From contig NZ_VBUT01000002.1 of assembly GCF_005863245.1 (NCBI RefSeq), positions 1-64,000 on the forward strand: a DNA stretch of 64,000 nt, written 5' to 3'. Positions 51,074 through 60,603 of the stretch are shown in pieces; position 1 is the first letter of the stretch; each line of letters starts with the position of its first letter. This DNA comes from Nocardia cyriacigeorgica (GTDB lineage Bacteria; Actinomycetota; Actinomycetes; Mycobacteriales; Mycobacteriaceae). A program made the translations under genes and the position numbers. The notes under the pieces were generated by a model. It saw nothing but the letters and a program-made list of their open reading frames with translations. It made no database searches and had not been told where the DNA came from.

Positions 51074-51927
51074 TGGCGGCCCCGTACGCTCCGTTCGGGC
51101 TGCGCCGGCTGACCCGTCTTCCCGGCGCCGTGCTCGCCCCGGTGGAAGCCACCGGCTTCGTGCTCGGCTTCATCGTTCAGGTGCTGGCCTCGATCCCGAC
51201 CACGCTGCGCAGATACCGCCCGCAGACGATGCGGATGATCACCGATATGACCTGGGGCAGGGGTTCGGTGATCGTCGGGGGAGGCACGGTGCCGGTTCTG
51301 GTGGTGCTCGGCATCGCGATCGGCGCGGGCGTCGGCATCCAGGGGTTCGCGGCGCTCAACCTCGTCGGTATGGGGCCGCTCACCGGCGTGGTCTCGGCCT
51401 TCGCCAACACTCGTGAACTCGCGCCGATCGCGGCGGCGGTGGGCTTCGCGGCCCAAGCGGGCTGCCGGATGACCGCCGAGATCGGATCGATGAGGATTTC
51501 CGAGGAGATCGACGCGATCGAATCGCTGGGCCTGAAGTCCGTACCGTTCGTGGTGACCACCCGATTGATCGCCGGCGCGGTCACCGTCGTGCCCACCTTC
51601 CTCATCGCCCTATTGCTGAGCTACTTCGCCTGCACGGCGGTGGTTGTGGTGGTGCACGGACAGTCACCGGGTGTCTACGACCACTACTTCTACCAATTCG
51701 TCAATCTGAACGACATCATGGTGGCGACGCTGAAAATGCTGGTGTTCAGTGTCGCGGTCATCCTGATCCATTGTTATCAAGGGTTTTTCGCGACCGGTGG
51801 GCCGGAGGGCGTCGGCGTCGCCAGTGGGCGCGCTGTGCGGGCGAGCTTCATCGCCATCATCACCCTCGACATGGTGCTCACGCTCCTGTTCTGGGGTGTC
51901 AATTCGTCGATCACGTTCTCGGGGTGA
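51070..51927 (+). CDS. yrbEB: YrbE-type (MlaE) ABC permease, second subunit
   Basis: The 285-aa partner of YrbEA has helices at VIVGGGTVPVLVVLGIAIGA, VTVVPTFLIALLLSYFACTA and ASFIAIITLDMVLTLLFWGV, and the loop EIGSMRISEEIDAIESLGLK. ATGA overlap with yrbEA; 3 bp before mceA. Two adjacent ATG codons (51070, 51073) leave the start uncertain by one residue. Confidence 0.95.
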   Translation: MMAAPYAPFGLRRLTRLPGAVLAPVEATGFVLGFIVQVLASIPTTLRRYRPQTMRMITDMTWGRGSVIVGGGTVPVLVVLGIAIGAGVGIQGFAALNLVGMGPLTGVVSAFANTRELAPIAAAVGFAAQAGCRMTAEIGSMRISEEIDAIESLGLKSVPFVVTTRLIAGAVTVVPTFLIALLLSYFACTAVVVVVHGQSPGVYDHYFYQFVNLNDIMVATLKMLVFSVAVILIHCYQGFFATGGPEGVGVASGRAVRASFIAIITLDMVLTLLFWGVNSSITFSG

Positions 51928-51930
51928 TAC

Positions 51931-52983
51931 GTGCCGAACTACGGGTTACCAGGTGTGACCACCAGCAGGCGCGGTGCGCTGGCGACTGGTGTAGTCGTCC
52001 TCATCGTCGCATCGGTCGCCGCGCTCGTCCGGTTCACCGGCGAGCCGGAGCCGGATCCGCGCGTGATGAGCTTTCACCTTCGCGCCGATCAGATCGGCGA
52101 CGGTGTCTCCCCCGGTACCGGGGTACGACGCCACGGCGTACGGATCGGCGAGGTCAGCGCAGTCGACAGTGCGGCAGGCATGGCGCCGACGATCACCCTG
52201 GAGGTCGATCGCGCCCAGCTCGCCGGGCTGACGGACAGTCTCGAGGTCGAATATGCCCCGACCAACCTCTTCGGCATCAGCGACGTCGTCCTGCGCGACA
52301 GCACCGGTGGAACACCGCTGCGCGACGACGTCACTGTCGATCTGCGCGGGACCGATCGCGTCACCGATGTCACGATGGGCACACTGTTGCGCTCGCTGTC
52401 GGACACCGCACTGACCGTCCTGACGCCGGAGCTGACCGCGCTGCTGTCCACCCTCGGTACCGATATCCGGGCATTCACGCCCCTGATCGAAGCGATGATC
52501 GGGGCCGGTCGCGCGATCGCGGACACGCAACGCTACCCGGCCTCGTTCCTGGTGGGGCAGTACGCGCAGTTCTTCAGCGGCGTCGCATCGTTCGCCGACG
52601 GATTCATCAAACTCATCGACCACATCTACGGGATCGATGTCCTGCGAAACGATCGTGAACGCTTCGACATCGGCGTCGGACTCGTCGTCGACCAGCTGTT
52701 TCCGGCGATCACCACGCTGGGTGGGGTAGCTCGTGAGGGGTTGGGCGGCTACGCCGACGTATTGGCCTCGGTGCTGGGGCAGCTGGCGAGCACTGTGCCC
52801 GATCCGGCTCGTTCACACGCCGATCTCGCCGAGCTGCTGGACCGCCTCCAGCGGACCTTCCGCACCACCCCGGACGGGCCTGTCGTCGGCCTGGATGTGG
52901 TACTGCGCGGGATTCCGGGGCTGTCGGTGCCACTGTTGGGCGGGGCGGTCCCGCCGGCGCCGCCGATCGGAGGGACCAAGTGA
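51931..52983 (+). CDS. mceA: Mce family protein MceA
   Basis: The 350-aa protein has an N-terminal anchor (ALATGVVVLIVASVAALVRF), an MCE (MlaD-like) domain at about residues 45-125 (DQIGDGVSPGTGVRRHGVRI, GEVSAV) and a helical MCE-associated domain. GTG 51931. Compared with typical MceA proteins (about 400-450 aa) it is rather short. MceA-F assemble a periplasm-spanning tube for hydrophobic substrates. Confidence 0.9.
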   Translation: MPNYGLPGVTTSRRGALATGVVVLIVASVAALVRFTGEPEPDPRVMSFHLRADQIGDGVSPGTGVRRHGVRIGEVSAVDSAAGMAPTITLEVDRAQLAGLTDSLEVEYAPTNLFGISDVVLRDSTGGTPLRDDVTVDLRGTDRVTDVTMGTLLRSLSDTALTVLTPELTALLSTLGTDIRAFTPLIEAMIGAGRAIADTQRYPASFLVGQYAQFFSGVASFADGFIKLIDHIYGIDVLRNDRERFDIGVGLVVDQLFPAITTLGGVAREGLGGYADVLASVLGQLASTVPDPARSHADLAELLDRLQRTFRTTPDGPVVGLDVVLRGIPGLSVPLLGGAVPPAPPIGGTK

Positions 52984-53990
52984 CATCGCTGCGAGGCGTT
53001 GTGGTGCGGGTGACGGTGTTCGTCGTCCTCATCGTGGTGCTGCTGGCCGGTATCGTCATCGCCATCAAACGGCCGGTGCCAGGCCCGACCGTCGGCTATC
53101 ACGCGGAATTCACCGACGCCAGCGGGCTGCGGGTCGGTGACGATGTCAGGATGTCGGGCGTCGCTGTCGGCAAGGTCACCAGGATCGACCTGGCCGGCTC
53201 ACGTGCCGAGGTGGATTTCACGGTGCAGCAGGATCATCCTCCGATGCAGGCCAGCGTCTTGGCCATCCGCTACCAGAACCTGACCGGACAGCGGTACATC
53301 GATATCAAGCAACCCGACCGGGCCGGCCCCGAGCTCCCCGAGGGTGCGACGGTCGGTGTCGACCACACCATCCCGTCCTTCGACATCACCGCACTGTTCA
53401 ACGGGATGGAGCCGGTGCTGGCGGAGTTCTCACCGGACGCGCTGAATCAGTTCCTGCGCAGTGCGATCGCGGTGATCGAGGGTGACGGGGGAGCGGTCGG
53501 CTCGACATTGGACGCGATCCAGAAGCTGTCGGCCTATGTCACCGACCGGCAGGCGGTGATCTCGGTGCTGCTGCGCAACTTCCAGCGCCTGTCCGAACAG
53601 CTCGGCGGCAAGTCCCCGGAAACGGCGACCCTGATCAAGGGCATCGCCGACGTGTTCATCAACCTGCAGAAGCAGTTCGTCGGGTTGATGGAGTTCGTGA
53701 CGCACGGTCCGTCGGTGCTCGGCCCGCTCAACAACCTGCTCGCCGCACTGGGCTTCACCGAGCCCGACAACCCGGACTTGCAGAACGACCTGCGGTTGCT
53801 GTTTCCCGATCCGCAAACCACCGCGGACCTGCTCGACCGGCTACCCGGGCTGCTGCAATCCCTGGCCGCCCTGGTGCCCGCACCGGGCAACCACATCGAT
53901 CCGATCTGCAGTAAAGGAGCGGCCGCGAAGGTACCCGAGCCCATCCAGACCCTGATCGCCGGACAAAGGATTGCGCTATGCAACGGCTGA
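52980..53990 (+). CDS. mceB: Mce family protein MceB
   Basis: The 336-aa protein has an N-terminal membrane helix (VTVFVVLIVVLLAGIVIAIK). The MCE domain spans about residues 36-110 (YHAEFTDASGLRVGDDVRMS, GVAVGKV), and the tail is helical with two Cys near the C-terminus (DPICSKG, IALCNG). GTG overlaps the mceA stop; it overlaps mceC by 13 bp. Usual MceB length. Confidence 0.92.
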   Translation: MTSLRGVVVRVTVFVVLIVVLLAGIVIAIKRPVPGPTVGYHAEFTDASGLRVGDDVRMSGVAVGKVTRIDLAGSRAEVDFTVQQDHPPMQASVLAIRYQNLTGQRYIDIKQPDRAGPELPEGATVGVDHTIPSFDITALFNGMEPVLAEFSPDALNQFLRSAIAVIEGDGGAVGSTLDAIQKLSAYVTDRQAVISVLLRNFQRLSEQLGGKSPETATLIKGIADVFINLQKQFVGLMEFVTHGPSVLGPLNNLLAALGFTEPDNPDLQNDLRLLFPDPQTTADLLDRLPGLLQSLAALVPAPGNHIDPICSKGAAAKVPEPIQTLIAGQRIALCNG

Positions 53991-55003
53991 GGCGAATATG
54001 GCGCGCGGTCACCTCGCTGCGCTACGGAACCGACACCGACCCGCGGACCCAACGCCTGCTCGGGGTGACAGGCCTGCTCGCAGCCGCTATCGTCCTGGCC
54101 GCCAGCGCGGTGATCTACGTGGTGCCGTTGGGAAAGAACACCTACAGCGCTTTCCTGCCGGACGCGGGCTCCATCCGCGCCGGTGACGACGTGCGGATCG
54201 CCGGCATCTCGGTGGGCGAGGTCCGCGGACTCGAACTGACCGACGATGCCGTCCGGATGAGCTTCACGGTACGAGACGATGTCTTCGTCGGCGACCAGAC
54301 CACCCTCGATATCCGGATGCTCACCCCGATCGGTGGTCATTACATCGCACTGACCCCCGGCGGCACCGAGCGACTCGGAGCCGAGCCCCTGCCCGCCGCC
54401 CAGGTGCGCTTGCCGTACTCGCTCATGGAGGCCATGCAGGACGCCCGCCGCCCGATCGCGGGAATCGACGGCGACACCCTGCGCCGCAGCATGTCCGACC
54501 TGAGCGCCGCGCTGACCGCGAGCCCGGCGTCGGTCTCGACGCTGACCGACGCGCTGTCGACCATGGTCGGGATGCTCGACCGTCAGCATCGTGACGTGCA
54601 ACAGGCCCTGGCCGTCGCCGACGAGTACCTTGCTGTCCTGCGCGACACACGCCGGGTGATCGGCGACATGCTCGACAAGATCGGACTGATGGAGACCCAG
54701 GTGCTCGCTCGCCGCGGCGAGGTCCTCGAAGCGCTCAGGATCGCCTCCGAATTCTTCGCCCGCCTTGCCGCGGTCGAACCGGCTTGGCGGACAACGCTGG
54801 AACCGTTGGCCGACAAACTCGTTGCCGCGGTTCCGCAGTTACAGGACCTCGGTGCGCGGCTGGCAGCGGTCGCGGGCGATCTGGCCGCGGCCGCGGACCG
54901 GCTGCGTGGGCTGGCGGGGCCACAAGGGATCACTGTGGACCAGTCCGGGTCGACCGTGCAGGCCTATCCGATCTGTGTCCCTGTTCCGGGCCGGGGGTGC
55001 TGA
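53978..55003 (+). CDS. mceC: Mce family protein MceC
   Basis: The 341-aa protein has an anchor helix (LLGVTGLLAAAIVLAASAVI) and an MCE domain with AFLPDAGSIRAGDDVRIAGI and SVGEVRGLEL. Long helices follow to about residue 320 and the end is YPICVPVPGRGC. ATG 53978 lies inside the end of mceB. Short Pro-rich tails seen in some MceC proteins are absent. Confidence 0.92.
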   Translation: MQRLRRIWRAVTSLRYGTDTDPRTQRLLGVTGLLAAAIVLAASAVIYVVPLGKNTYSAFLPDAGSIRAGDDVRIAGISVGEVRGLELTDDAVRMSFTVRDDVFVGDQTTLDIRMLTPIGGHYIALTPGGTERLGAEPLPAAQVRLPYSLMEAMQDARRPIAGIDGDTLRRSMSDLSAALTASPASVSTLTDALSTMVGMLDRQHRDVQQALAVADEYLAVLRDTRRVIGDMLDKIGLMETQVLARRGEVLEALRIASEFFARLAAVEPAWRTTLEPLADKLVAAVPQLQDLGARLAAVAGDLAAAADRLRGLAGPQGITVDQSGSTVQAYPICVPVPGRGC

Positions 55004-56103
55004 TGCTGCATCGTCTGGTCGGATCGCGAGCGTTCCTGTCGATTCTCGGCGTCGCGGTCGTCTGCCTGCTCTTGGCCGTAGCGGGCGTGGTCTACCTGCG
55101 GCCTTTCGACAAACGCATCGACTACTGCGCGACGATGCCCGATGCGATCGGTCTCTACGTCGGCAACGACGTGACCCTGCGAGGCATCAAGGTCGGGTCG
55201 GTGACCGGCATCAGCAACGAGTCCGGTGCGGTGCGCGTGCGATTCACCATGGATGCCGACCATCCACTGCGCGGCAAGGTCGCCGCCGCGACGGTGTCGG
55301 ACACCCTGGTCGCGGATCGTCGGCTGGCTGTCCTCAGCGGAACGGGTCCGGAATGGAACCCCGACGAGTGCATCACCGAGACCGCGACTCCCAAGAGCAT
55401 CACCCAGACTCTCGACGCGCTGGCCGAACTCGCCGACCAACTCGACGGCGGCGGCGACCCCGCACAGCGCGGCCGCATCGGCGCCGCGATCCAGGCATTC
55501 GACACCGCCACAGCCGGACTGGGTCCGCAGCTCAACGACATCATCACCCAGCTCGCCGCCGCTCTGCGGAACCCCGACACCACCGTCGCCCGGATCGGGT
55601 CACTCATCGATTCGCTGTCCACCCTCGCCCACAGCGTGGCCGGCGGATGGGGGAATCTGCGGGTGATGCTCGACGGCCTCGCGCCGGTGCTGCAGCTGGT
55701 CAACAACGTGTGGGACCAGGTGGTCACCATCGTCGAATCCATCGTCGTGCTCTTGCCACTGTTGAACGACATCACCACCAAATACGGCGGCCCGATCATG
55801 GACCTGCTCGACCGCACGGTGCCGTTGCTGGATCTGGCGGCCGCCAATGTCGGGACCCTGCAGAAGCTGATCGACATGATCCCGGTCGTCACCGGCGCTT
55901 TTCGATCGGTGACCGACCCCGAGTCGGGGCGGGTGATGATGTCCTACGCACCCCCGAAAGTCGCGCTGGCGCAACCAGAGGCAGCCCAGATCTGTGCGGC
56001 GATCAACGCGGTGGCACCCGGCCGCTGTGCGAACGCAGGCGACGGGCTGGCCGCGATCGACCTCACGACGCTGGTCTCCGGTCTGCTAGGAGGAGCCCGA
56101 TGA
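55003..56103 (+). CDS. mceD: Mce family protein MceD
   Basis: The 366-aa protein has an anchor helix (AFLSILGVAVVCLLLAVAGV), an MCE domain (CATMPDAIGLYVGNDVTLRG, IKVGSVTGI) and a helical domain to the end. Start ATG 55003 overlaps the mceC stop (TGATG). Its downstream end overlaps mceE by four bases. MceD proteins are often longer with Pro-rich tails; this one ends after GLLGGAR. Confidence 0.92.
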   Translation: MLHRLVGSRAFLSILGVAVVCLLLAVAGVVYLRPFDKRIDYCATMPDAIGLYVGNDVTLRGIKVGSVTGISNESGAVRVRFTMDADHPLRGKVAAATVSDTLVADRRLAVLSGTGPEWNPDECITETATPKSITQTLDALAELADQLDGGGDPAQRGRIGAAIQAFDTATAGLGPQLNDIITQLAAALRNPDTTVARIGSLIDSLSTLAHSVAGGWGNLRVMLDGLAPVLQLVNNVWDQVVTIVESIVVLLPLLNDITTKYGGPIMDLLDRTVPLLDLAAANVGTLQKLIDMIPVVTGAFRSVTDPESGRVMMSYAPPKVALAQPEAAQICAAINAVAPGRCANAGDGLAAIDLTTLVSGLLGGAR

Positions 56104-57170
56104 GCAAGCGCGGCAATCGGATTCGCTGGGCAGTTGCGTCGGCATTCAGCATCGTGATGGTCTTGACCGGATGCGGAATCGATCCGGCCCGGCTGTCCCT
56201 GCCCGGCGCCGGTATCGACGGACCGACCTATCCCATCCACATCGAATTCGCCAACGCCCTCAACCTGCCGTCGGGCGCCCGCGTCATGGCCAACGGCGCC
56301 GAGGTGGGACGACTCGTCGGCGTCGTGCTCGAGGATCCGACGGCCACGGCGCCGGGATCGGTGCGGGCCGACATCGAGATCGACGAAGCGGTCGCCCTTC
56401 CCACCACCACGACCGCTCAGCTGCGCCAGGACACCATCCTCGGTGACATCTACATCGGCCTCGATCTCCCGACGACCGAACCGGCGACAGCGAAACTCGC
56501 TCCCGGCGCCACGATTCCCATCACCCAGACCCAGCCCGCCCTGCAGGTCGAGGACGTCCTCGCCGGCCTGGCCACCTTCGTCTCCGGCGGTGCACTGCGT
56601 TCGGCCCAGGAGATCGTCGAAAACCTCAACGCCGCCCTGCCCGACGACCCCGCCGAAACCCAGCGGATCGCGGGCATGCTGTCGGCGAACCTGGTCGATC
56701 TCGCGGCCAACCAGCACGAGATCGACGCGTTCATCGCGTCGATGGGCGCGAACACCCGGACAGTCCTCGACAACACCGCCGCGCTCGACCGAATGCTCAC
56801 ACCGCAGGGCGTCGTCGACATCACCGAGATCGCGCAGTCGCTGATCCACGTCGTCGGCGTGATCGGCGCCCTCGGTGACATCGTGCAAGCGCTCACCTGG
56901 ATCGCGCCACTGGCCGAACAAGGCAATGCCGCGGCACGGGCATTCGTGCCCATGCTGCTCAACCCGGGGCGTCCGCTGAATCTGTCGGCGCCGTCGAATC
57001 TGGTGCGGCTGACGGAGTTCCTGCGCGAGAAATTGATCCCTTGGGCGGAGAGCCCGAGGGTCGACATCCACGGCGTCCGCATCGAACCTGCGTCCGGACC
57101 GGCCATGTCGGCCGACGACCAGGTCGATCAGATCGTCGCCACCCTGCGCATGATCGGAATCGTTCGATGA
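56100..57170 (+). CDS. mceE: Mce family lipoprotein MceE
   Basis: The 356-aa protein has a lipobox (IVMVLTGCG, Cys near residue 25), the mark of the lipoprotein subunit (LprK/LprN type) present once per mce operon. The MCE domain spans about residues 45-125 (IHIEFANALNLPSGARVMAN, GAEVGRLVGV). ATG 56100 overlaps the mceD stop; overlaps mceF by four bases. Confidence 0.93.
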   Translation: MSKRGNRIRWAVASAFSIVMVLTGCGIDPARLSLPGAGIDGPTYPIHIEFANALNLPSGARVMANGAEVGRLVGVVLEDPTATAPGSVRADIEIDEAVALPTTTTAQLRQDTILGDIYIGLDLPTTEPATAKLAPGATIPITQTQPALQVEDVLAGLATFVSGGALRSAQEIVENLNAALPDDPAETQRIAGMLSANLVDLAANQHEIDAFIASMGANTRTVLDNTAALDRMLTPQGVVDITEIAQSLIHVVGVIGALGDIVQALTWIAPLAEQGNAAARAFVPMLLNPGRPLNLSAPSNLVRLTEFLREKLIPWAESPRVDIHGVRIEPASGPAMSADDQVDQIVATLRMIGIVR

Positions 57171-58135
57171 GACTGCCCAAACCAGGTTCGATCGCCTCTT
57201 CAGCCGCGATCGCCCTGGTGGCGATCGTCAGCACGAGTTATCTGCTCTTCGATGTCGCCCGCGTCGACTGGTTCCGCCAGCCGACCCGGGCAATGATGGT
57301 GATTCCCGATGCGGCAAACCTCGTCCCGCGATCACCGATACTGCTCTCCGGTGTGCGAGTCGGCCAGGTGACCGCGGTCGACAGCGTGGCCGAGGGCGTC
57401 GAAGTCCGCTTCGACATCGACCACGGCCGCCGAGTTCCGGCGGACAGCACCGTGGTCATCGAAGCGCTGTCGGCGCTGAGCGAGCCGTACATCAACTTCC
57501 AGACGAGCACCGGTGCCGGTCCCTACATCGAAGACGGCGCAGTGCTGCGCGCGCAGTCGATCACGACGCCGAAGTCGATTCCCGAACTCGCTCGAACGGT
57601 GACGGCATTGCTGCGGCAACTGGATCCGACGGCAATCGCCTCGATCATCGGCACCTTCTCCGAGGCGTTCGAGGGCACCGAGACGGTATTGCCCGAGATC
57701 ACGCACGCGGCCGACCTGCTTGCCGCGACCCTGATCTCGCGCGCACCACAGGTGCGGTCACTGCTGGCCGATGCCCAGGTGCCTGGCCCGGACGTCGCTG
57801 TGGCCGGGCAGCAGATGAGTGAAGCAGGCCCGCAATGGGGTGAATTCGGCGTCAAGGTCAGCGAGGTCGTCGACTCCCTCGAGGTGTTGCTCAACGCCCG
57901 TCCGGTGCCCGAGGCCTACACCACTGGCGACGGTTTGCTGCCCTACCTGGACGAGATCACCGACTACGTCGATCGGATCGGGCCCGATCTGAAGGAGCTG
58001 TTCCCGGTGCTCGGTCCACTGATGCGGCGTGCCGGCGACAGCCTGCAGACCGTGGACCTGTCGGCGCTGATCGCGCAGGCGCTGCATTCGGTGGCCCCGG
58101 ACGGCACGGTGCGCCTCGAGGTCACTGTCAAGTAG
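57167..58135 (+). CDS. mceF: Mce family protein MceF
   Basis: The 322-aa protein has an N-terminal helix (SIASSAAIALVAIVSTSYLL), an MCE domain (VIPDAANLVPRSPILLSGVR, VGQVTAV) and a helical C-terminal part ending LRLEVTVK-like (RLEVTVK). ATG 57167 overlaps mceE. It is the last gene of the yrbEA-mceF operon; regulon operator 5 follows within 50 bp, so the next unit has its own promoter. Confidence 0.92.
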   Translation: MRLPKPGSIASSAAIALVAIVSTSYLLFDVARVDWFRQPTRAMMVIPDAANLVPRSPILLSGVRVGQVTAVDSVAEGVEVRFDIDHGRRVPADSTVVIEALSALSEPYINFQTSTGAGPYIEDGAVLRAQSITTPKSIPELARTVTALLRQLDPTAIASIIGTFSEAFEGTETVLPEITHAADLLAATLISRAPQVRSLLADAQVPGPDVAVAGQQMSEAGPQWGEFGVKVSEVVDSLEVLLNARPVPEAYTTGDGLLPYLDEITDYVDRIGPDLKELFPVLGPLMRRAGDSLQTVDLSALIAQALHSVAPDGTVRLEVTVK

Positions 58136-58169
58136 CCGTAGCGACAGTGGGATAGCCACAATTTGGGGA

Positions 58170-58203
58170 TTGCATCAATATTCGAATAGCAATACTATTT
58201 GCA
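58170..58203 (+). promoter_or_regulatory. Promoter and regulon operator 5, probable leaderless start
   Basis: -35 TTGCAT (58170-58175), 17-bp spacer, -10 TACTAT (58193-58198). The operator TTCGAATA (58181-58188), GCAATAC, TATTTGCA (58196-58203) covers it. The start codon of the next gene is at 58205, six bases after the -10, so transcription probably begins at or next to the ATG. Confidence 0.75.
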
Positions 58204-58204
58204 A

Positions 58205-58858
58205 ATGGCTGAATCGGAGAAGAGCGCAGGTTTCAGGTCGATCCTGCGCAGACAGTACGATGCGGTAGCACCGGTCGATGACAGCGTTTTCGACACTGCC
58301 GCACTGGTTTTCACTATCGAACGCATCATCGACGCGCCTCGGCACGCGGTGTGGACAGCGATCGACGACGATCGTGCCTGGAGCTGGCTGCCTTTCCCGG
58401 GCGTCGGTGTTCGTTATGACTCACCCGCGCGCGGCGTGGGCGTCGTACGCGAGATGGGATCGGTGTTCGGCATCTGGCGTGCGCTGTGGGTCGAACGTGA
58501 GCGGTTCTGGCGCTACGAACCGCACCGGCGCATCACCTTCGGTGTGGTGAGCGGAAGCTGGATTCAATATCTGCTGGTTCGTCAGTACGCCGAAGACATG
58601 GTCTTCACCGAGGTCGGCGCCAATCAGACCAAGATCATCTGGACTACGGCGGTCACGCCCCGCCTGCCGTTTCGGTTCGCGGTCTGGTTTCCCCCGTTGT
58701 GGCGAGCGGCGTACCGGCTCGGCGGCATCGGCCCGCTGTTCAGTCGACGAGTCCGCGAGGTCGCGAGCCTCGAGACATCTCCATCGTCATCGATCAGTAC
58801 GAATGGATCGTCCCCGGCCCGGCGGGGCACCGAGAAAGCTGGAAAGGGCACGAAGTGA
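58205..58858 (+). CDS. START-like (SRPBCC) domain protein
   Basis: The 217-aa protein has a START-like fold: TIERIIDAPRHAVWTAIDDD, ARGVGVVREMGSVFG, RYEPHRRITFGVVSGSWIQY and TKIIWTTAVTPRLPFRFAVW with a long C-terminal helix. Such proteins bind hydrophobic ligands or act as cyclases. ATG 58205 follows a -10 box directly with no ribosome-binding site, fitting a leaderless mRNA. It overlaps monooxygenase 4 by four bases. Confidence 0.82.
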   Translation: MAESEKSAGFRSILRRQYDAVAPVDDSVFDTAALVFTIERIIDAPRHAVWTAIDDDRAWSWLPFPGVGVRYDSPARGVGVVREMGSVFGIWRALWVERERFWRYEPHRRITFGVVSGSWIQYLLVRQYAEDMVFTEVGANQTKIIWTTAVTPRLPFRFAVWFPPLWRAAYRLGGIGPLFSRRVREVASLETSPSSSISTNGSSPARRGTEKAGKGTK

Positions 58859-60462
58859 CTCAGACCAATGGAGCCGGGAAGGCGCCCGCAGCCATCCTCG
58901 AGCAGCCGCAGCACGAAGTCGTCGTCATCGGCGCGGGCATCGGCGGGATCTGCGCCGGGGTGAAACTCCAGGAAATCGGGATCGACGACTTTCTCATCGT
59001 CGACCGCATAGGTGGGCTGGGCGGCACATGGTACACCCATAGCTACCCCGACGCCGGATGTGATATCCCCAGCACGACATACCAGTTCTCGTTTGCCCGT
59101 AAACCGGACTGGGACCGATTCTTCGCCAAACGCGACCAGATCCTCGAATACCTCGAGGAGGTCGCCGCCGACTACGACCTGCCACGCCGAATGCGCTTCC
59201 ACACCACCGTGGTTCGAGAGGAATGGGACGACCTCAACGCGCTCTGGCGGCTGCACCTGGAATCCGGGGAGCCGATCACCGCACGATTCGTGATCAGCGC
59301 CGTCGGCGCCTACATCAATCCGAAGACCGAACCGAACATCCCCGGTCTCGACTCGTTCACCGGGGTGTCGATGCATCCGGCGACGTGGAACCACGAATAC
59401 GACTTCGCCGGCAAGCGGGTGGCCATCATCGGGGTCGGGGCGAGCACCATGCAGATCGCCCCCAAGCTCGCCGAGCAGGTCGAGCGCCTCGACATCTACC
59501 AGCGCACCCCGCAGGTCTACCTGCCCAAGCCGGACTTCGTCCTACGGCCCTGGATGCAACAGTTTCTCGCCCTGCCCGGCGGTTCCGCGGTAGTCAACGG
59601 ATTCGCCCAGATCGTCATCGACACGCTGTTGCGGGTCGCGGTTTTCACCCCGACGCCGATCTGGAAGGCCGCCGCACGCTTGATAGACGCTCTCGGCCGC
59701 AACGCCTACGCACGCTGGGTGCGCTACAAGGTCGAAGACGAGCAGATCCGCAAACAGCTGCGTCCCGGCTTCGGCATCGTGTGTATCCGAGGCGGCGCCG
59801 GCGGTGACTACCTGCCCACCCTCAATCGTGACAACGTCGAACTGCTCACCGCGGGTATTGCCGAGATCACCCCGAACGGAATCCGCGACGCACAGGGTGT
59901 GGAGCGCGAAATCGATGCCCTGGTACTGGCAACAGGCTATGAGGTCTTCTCCGACCCGGAGAGCTACAAACCGGGAACCGTCATCGGCCGTGACGGCTTC
60001 GACCTCGGGGTCTACTACAACACCGAGGAGCTCAAGGCTTACTACAGCACCGCGGTCGCCGGCCTCCCGAACCGGTTCATCATGGTCGGCCCGTACTCCT
60101 GGACCGGAACCGCATTCCACTACTTTGTCGAGAACGCGATGCGCCACATCGCGACCGTGATCGACGAGACCCGACGCCGCGGAGCGATCGCCGTGGAAGT
60201 CAAGTCGCAGGCACAGGAACGATTCCACCAGGAGATGCTCCGCAGCGGCAGGAACCTGGCGTACTACCTGGAGACACGGTGCGAAGGTTCCAACACCTAC
60301 TTCGTCAACTCCCAGGGCAAGTCGCCCTACATCCGGCCCTGGTCTCTGCTGAAGACCTATCGCAAGGCCACCCGCTTCGACAGAGACGACTACAGCTACC
60401 GCACGGCTGGTGACGCAGCCGCGGTGAAGGGCCGGATGGAGATGGAAGCCCCTCGCTGTTGA
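58855..60462 (+). CDS. Flavin monooxygenase, Baeyer-Villiger type (4)
   Basis: The 535-aa protein has the FAD loop VIGAGIGGICAG, GGTWYTHSYPDAGCDIPS and fingerprint FTGVSMHPATWN (His kept, final residue Asn where D or P is usual). The second nucleotide loop is IGVGASTMQI. GTG 58855 overlaps the START-like gene, suggesting that protein presents or binds the substrate. The fourth paralogue of the cluster. Confidence 0.9.
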   Translation: MTQTNGAGKAPAAILEQPQHEVVVIGAGIGGICAGVKLQEIGIDDFLIVDRIGGLGGTWYTHSYPDAGCDIPSTTYQFSFARKPDWDRFFAKRDQILEYLEEVAADYDLPRRMRFHTTVVREEWDDLNALWRLHLESGEPITARFVISAVGAYINPKTEPNIPGLDSFTGVSMHPATWNHEYDFAGKRVAIIGVGASTMQIAPKLAEQVERLDIYQRTPQVYLPKPDFVLRPWMQQFLALPGGSAVVNGFAQIVIDTLLRVAVFTPTPIWKAAARLIDALGRNAYARWVRYKVEDEQIRKQLRPGFGIVCIRGGAGGDYLPTLNRDNVELLTAGIAEITPNGIRDAQGVEREIDALVLATGYEVFSDPESYKPGTVIGRDGFDLGVYYNTEELKAYYSTAVAGLPNRFIMVGPYSWTGTAFHYFVENAMRHIATVIDETRRRGAIAVEVKSQAQERFHQEMLRSGRNLAYYLETRCEGSNTYFVNSQGKSPYIRPWSLLKTYRKATRFDRDDYSYRTAGDAAAVKGRMEMEAPRC

Positions 60463-60603
60463 GCCAGGGTACGGCGCACCCTTGCGCATAGGCCCGGAAC
60501 AGCGAACGATTGACTGTGCGGTGGCTGCCGTGGCGGGCCGAACGCGACGACGCGTCCCAGTGGACAACGACACGTCGGCACCGTCGCAGACAAGGAGGAC
60601 GCC

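Noticed and set aside
51771..52658. A 295-codon plus-strand frame across yrbEB and mceA
   Set aside because: It is out of phase with two well-supported genes, and its sequence is Arg-rich as expected for a shifted high-GC frame.
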